9,217 nucleotides of DNA from Propionibacteriaceae bacterium (GTDB taxonomy: Bacteria > Actinomycetota > Actinomycetes > Propionibacteriales > Propionibacteriaceae), in NCBI GenBank assembly GCA_030528545.1, contig JAUMYR010000111.1, positions 1 through 9,217 of the forward strand, written 5' to 3'. This document shows positions 6,593-9,217 of the stretch, in pieces. The stretch's first letter is position 1. The number at the start of each line of letters is the position of its first letter. Below the pieces are notes generated by a model that saw only the letters and a list, made by a program, of their open reading frames with translations, searched no databases and was not told the DNA's origin. The position numbers were made by a program, and so were the translations under genes.

Positions 6593-7027
6593 TCAGGCGA
6601 TCTCGTAACTCATCCGGGCCGGGTTGGTCAGCGTGTCGTGGACCGGGCAATGGGCCTCAATGAACTCGACAAAAGCCGCGATTTCCTCGGGGGTGTTGTC
6701 GGCATCAATGTAATACCGCGTCCTGATCGAGGAGAATCCGACTTTCGCGTCTGGGTTCTTGCCGAGGAAACCGTCGGGGTCGAGGGTGCCGTCCAGCTCG
6801 ATCCGCACGTAGCGCAACCGGATCCGGTTCCTGCTGGCGAATGCCCTGGCCACGATGCACTTGCATGCGCCGAGGGCTGCCAGCAAAGCCTCGATCGGGT
6901 TCATGCCCTCGTCCTTTCCGCCCAGCGAAGGCGGCTCGTCTAGAACGAAACTCATACCCCGCGAGGTGCAGCGCGTCGCCAATCCCTCCATGGACTCAGC
7001 GACTGCGGAGAAAACAGTGTCAGCCAT
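6593..7027 (-). CDS. OsmC family protein (peroxiredoxin-like)
   Basis: A 144-residue protein of normal OsmC size. It has the family landmarks GMNPIEALLAALGAC (41-55) with Cys55 (and a neighbouring Cys57) and EAHCPVHDTL (124-133) with Cys127. In OsmC/Ohr proteins these two conserved cysteines form the thiol active site that reduces organic hydroperoxides in the cytoplasm, usually as a dimer. The extra Cys57 in ACKC is notable. This branch is closer to general OsmC-like proteins than to Ohr, so the true substrate is uncertain. Ribosome binding site GGGAGG lies just upstream (AAAGGGAGGATCATG), a somewhat short spacing. A minus-strand TAGCCT (7064-7059) could be the -10 box. It is divergent from the S9 peptidase gene. 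Confidence 0.9.
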   Translation of the reverse strand: MADTVFSAVAESMEGLATRCTSRGMSFVLDEPPSLGGKDEGMNPIEALLAALGACKCIVARAFASRNRIRLRYVRIELDGTLDPDGFLGKNPDAKVGFSSIRTRYYIDADNTPEEIAAFVEFIEAHCPVHDTLTNPARMSYEIA

Positions 7028-7073
7028 GATCCTCCCTTTCCTTGATCGCTTTCCTCTCAGGCTACCCGGGGCC

Positions 7074-7102
7074 CCTCCCCAGCCGGTCGAGACGCGGGGA
7101 GG
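7074..7102. repeat. 7-bp inverted repeat in the OsmC/peptidase divergent spacer
   Basis: CCTCCCC (7074-7080) and GGGGAGG (7096-7102) are perfect inverted repeats 15 bases apart. The right arm is also a Shine-Dalgarno-like sequence for the GTG at 7109, so a hairpin would hide it if that start were used. It could alternatively be an operator for either gene. Low certainty. Confidence 0.3.
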
Positions 7103-7143
7103 CGCAGTGTGGAGGTGCCGCTCCGCCGTGGTCTGCTCACCGG

Positions 7144-7149
7144 TAGGCT
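7144..7149 (+). promoter_or_regulatory. Possible -10 box for a leaderless peptidase transcript
   Basis: TAGGCT fits TANNNT and lies seven bases before the ATG at 7157, the spacing seen for leaderless genes in actinobacteria. The -35 region is not recognisable. The same bases can also be read as part of a weak ribosome binding site GGTAGG (7142-7147). Confidence 0.35.
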
Positions 7150-7156
7150 CGCCGTC

Positions 7157-9187
7157 ATGGCTGACACACCCGCGAACTCTTCCCCCTGGTACGACTTGGA
7201 CGCCTATATCGCTCTGCCCCGGCTCGGAGCGCTGGCGCTGTCTCCCGACGGGACCCGGGTGATGGTCTCTCTCGCCCAGCCGGACCCCACGGGAACCTCG
7301 TACCAGAGCGCGTGGTGGGCCCTGGACCCCTCCGGTGCCAGCCCGGCGCGACGCATGACTCGTTCGTCGGAGGGGGAGAGCTTCGGATCCTTCCTGCCCG
7401 ACGGGTCCTTCCTGTTCGGCTCGAAACGCCCCGTCCCGAAGGGGGCCGAACCCGCGGCCGAGGACACCTCAGCGCTGTGGCTGTTGCCCGCTACCGGGGG
7501 TGAGGCCTATCCGCTGGCTCAGCGCCCGGGCGGCTATAGCGGGCTCATCGCGTCCGCCACCTCACCCACGGTGTTCGCCAAAACCCCTAGCCATGCTGGT
7601 GTCGCCGATGATGAGGAGGACGCGGCCAAGCGCAAGGCCCGCAGCAAGGCGAAGGTCTCGGCGATCCTGCACGAGACCTTCCCGGTTCGGTTCTGGGACC
7701 ACGACCTCGGCCCGGTCAACGACCGGATCGCCCGCCTCGACCTGACCAGTTCCGGGGGTGAAGTCAGCGCCTCCGTGCGGGGACTCGGAGGAGACCTCGG
7801 GGCGGCGCTGGCACAGACCAGCTGGGCCCTCAGCGCCGATGGTTCGCGGCTGGTCACGGGCTGGCAGGTTCAGCGCAGCCGCAGTGAGGTGTCCGGCACC
7901 GTGGTCTCCATCGACACGGCTACGGGGGAGCGCACCACGCTGGCCACCGACCCCGCCGACGAGTTCTTCGCCCCGGTCGTCTCCGCCGACGCCACGCTCG
8001 TGGCGTGCGTGCGCAGCTACCAGTCGACGCCGGAGCGGGCGGTAGACCAGAAGCTGTGGCTCATCGACTCCTCGGGTGGGCGGGTGCTCGCCGCGTCCTG
8101 GGACCGGTGGGGAGAGCCCATCGCGTTCAGCCCCGACAACGCGACCCTCTACGTGTCGGCGGACGAGGACGGCGACCACCCCATCTTCGCGGTCGACCTC
8201 GCGACCGAGCAGGTTAGGCGCCTCACCGGGGCGGGAGCGTTCACCTCCGTGACCCTGTCCACCGACGGTAAGACGCTTTATGCCATCCGTTCCTCCTACT
8301 CAGATCCTGGTTCGGTGGTCGCGATCGACGCCGCGACCGGAAACCTGCGGGAATTGCGTTCCCCGGTGTCCTACCCGGACCTGCCGGGCCGCGTGGAGCG
8401 GGTCGAGACCCGCGCCGCCGACGGCACCCGGGTGCCGGGCTACCTGGTGCTGCCCGAGGGTGCGTCGGCGTCCGACCCGGCGCCGCTGGCGCTGTGGATT
8501 CACGGCGGCCCGCTGGGATCGTGGAACGCCTGGTCGTGGCGGTGGTGCCCGTGGCTGCTGGCCAGCCGCGGGTGGGCGGTGCTGCTGCCCGACCCCGCGC
8601 TGTCCACCGGCTACGGCCTGGACTACGTCCAGCGCGGCTGGGGACACTGGGGACGCGAACCCTTCACCGATCTCATGGCGCTGACCGACGCCGCCGTCGC
8701 CCGCCCCGAGATCGACGCCGAACGCACGGTCGCGATGGGCGGGTCCTTCGGCGGCTACATGGCGAACTGGGCGGCCGGGCACACCGACCGCTTCCGGGCC
8801 ATCGTCACCCACGCCAGCCTGTGGAACCTGGAATCCTTCGGCGACACCACCGACGCGGCCTGGTACTGGTCGCGCGAGATGAGCCCCGAGATGCGGTCGG
8901 CCTACTCACCGCACCTGTCGGCGTCCCAGATCAGGACCCCGATGCTGGTCATCCACGGCGACAAGGACTACCGGGTGCCCATCGGGGAGGGGCTGGCACT
9001 GTGGTGGGCGCTGGCGTCCCACTGGGACGGCGACGAGGCCGGGTTCGGGCACAAGTTCTTGTACTTCCCCGACGAGAACCACTGGATCCTCACCCCGCAG
9101 CACGCCAAGGTCTGGTACCAGACTGTCTGCTCCTTCATCGACGCCAGCATCGGAGCTGGCGAGTTCGTGCGCCCGGAACTGCTGTGA
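7157..9187 (+). CDS. S9 family serine peptidase (prolyl oligopeptidase / acylaminoacyl-peptidase type)
   Basis: A 676-residue protein of full length for the family. The N-terminal two thirds form a beta-propeller (YDLDAYIALPRLGALALSPDGTRV at the start, further SPDG/SADG-type blades), with a charged stretch DDEEDAAKRKARSKAK near residues 150-165 leading into FPVRFWDHDLGP. The C-terminal alpha/beta-hydrolase domain shows IHGGPLGSW as the oxyanion region, nucleophile Ser530 in GGSFGGY, Asp604 in HGDKDYRVP and His642 in ENHW, a complete catalytic triad. Such enzymes cleave short peptides or remove N-acyl or N-terminal residues; the propeller excludes large proteins. There is no signal peptide, so it is cytoplasmic. 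Start: ATG at 7157 fits the family N-terminus and a possible leaderless promoter. An in-frame GTG at 7109 adds 16 residues and has GGGGAGG six bases upstream, so it cannot be excluded. Confidence 0.93.
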   Translation: MADTPANSSPWYDLDAYIALPRLGALALSPDGTRVMVSLAQPDPTGTSYQSAWWALDPSGASPARRMTRSSEGESFGSFLPDGSFLFGSKRPVPKGAEPAAEDTSALWLLPATGGEAYPLAQRPGGYSGLIASATSPTVFAKTPSHAGVADDEEDAAKRKARSKAKVSAILHETFPVRFWDHDLGPVNDRIARLDLTSSGGEVSASVRGLGGDLGAALAQTSWALSADGSRLVTGWQVQRSRSEVSGTVVSIDTATGERTTLATDPADEFFAPVVSADATLVACVRSYQSTPERAVDQKLWLIDSSGGRVLAASWDRWGEPIAFSPDNATLYVSADEDGDHPIFAVDLATEQVRRLTGAGAFTSVTLSTDGKTLYAIRSSYSDPGSVVAIDAATGNLRELRSPVSYPDLPGRVERVETRAADGTRVPGYLVLPEGASASDPAPLALWIHGGPLGSWNAWSWRWCPWLLASRGWAVLLPDPALSTGYGLDYVQRGWGHWGREPFTDLMALTDAAVARPEIDAERTVAMGGSFGGYMANWAAGHTDRFRAIVTHASLWNLESFGDTTDAAWYWSREMSPEMRSAYSPHLSASQIRTPMLVIHGDKDYRVPIGEGLALWWALASHWDGDEAGFGHKFLYFPDENHWILTPQHAKVWYQTVCSFIDASIGAGEFVRPELL

Positions 9188-9217
9188 CCTGCGCCCCGCT
9201 CAGGCGGAGAGGCCCTG

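Noticed and set aside
6164..6943. Plus-strand open frame across the gene-free gap and the OsmC gene
   Set aside because: Pro/Arg-rich with no motif; its second half is antisense to OsmC and the first crosses the palindromes.

Overview
The window is GC-rich (roughly two thirds G+C by eye in the genes). Codon use with G/C in third positions, a MocR-type regulator, TANNNT-like -10 boxes lying just before start codons and GC-rich hairpins without T-runs all suggest a high-GC Gram-positive (actinobacterial) chromosome. I cannot name a genus. I see no transposase, integrase, phage gene, tRNA, rRNA or CRISPR array. Six complete genes and one probable lipoprotein gene account for most of the sequence.

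Layout. (1) Positions 1-262 hold no convincing gene; G+C is lower here (about 50% by hand count over 61-240) and there are two hairpins. (2) A MocR/GntR-aminotransferase regulator (263-1651, minus) is divergent from a tight three-gene plus-strand operon. The operon encodes a Tm-1-like ATP-binding protein (1819-3039), a phosphoenolpyruvate hydrolase-family TIM-barrel protein (3051-3881) and a SRPBCC/START-like small protein (3883-4320). The divergent spacer carries an imperfect 12+8+12 palindrome (1685-1716), a good candidate operator. A 7-bp hairpin starts right after the last stop codon. (3) A minus-strand gene (4536-6020) encodes a proline/alanine-rich secreted lipoprotein with a beta-propeller domain. 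(4) The 572-base gap 6021-6592 has no gene but holds a cluster of related palindromes, including a 30-base unit present twice (26/30 identical, 62 bases apart). (5) An OsmC-family thiol peroxidase-like gene (6593-7027, minus) is divergent from a large S9 prolyl-oligopeptidase-family serine peptidase (7157-9187, plus) whose Ser-Asp-His triad is visible.

How the genes may work together. The regulator and the three-gene operon form one module. In plants and fungi the Tm-1-like and PEP-hydrolase-like domains are commonly fused in one protein; here they are adjacent genes 11 bases apart, followed one base later by a SRPBCC protein that probably binds a hydrophobic or small organic ligand. The regulator keeps the PLP-binding lysine, so an amino compound or PLP adduct may be the inducer. 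The substrate and pathway are not known to me. This module is the best candidate in the window for an under-described system. The lipoprotein, OsmC and peptidase genes look like ordinary housekeeping or accessory genes with no evident link to it.
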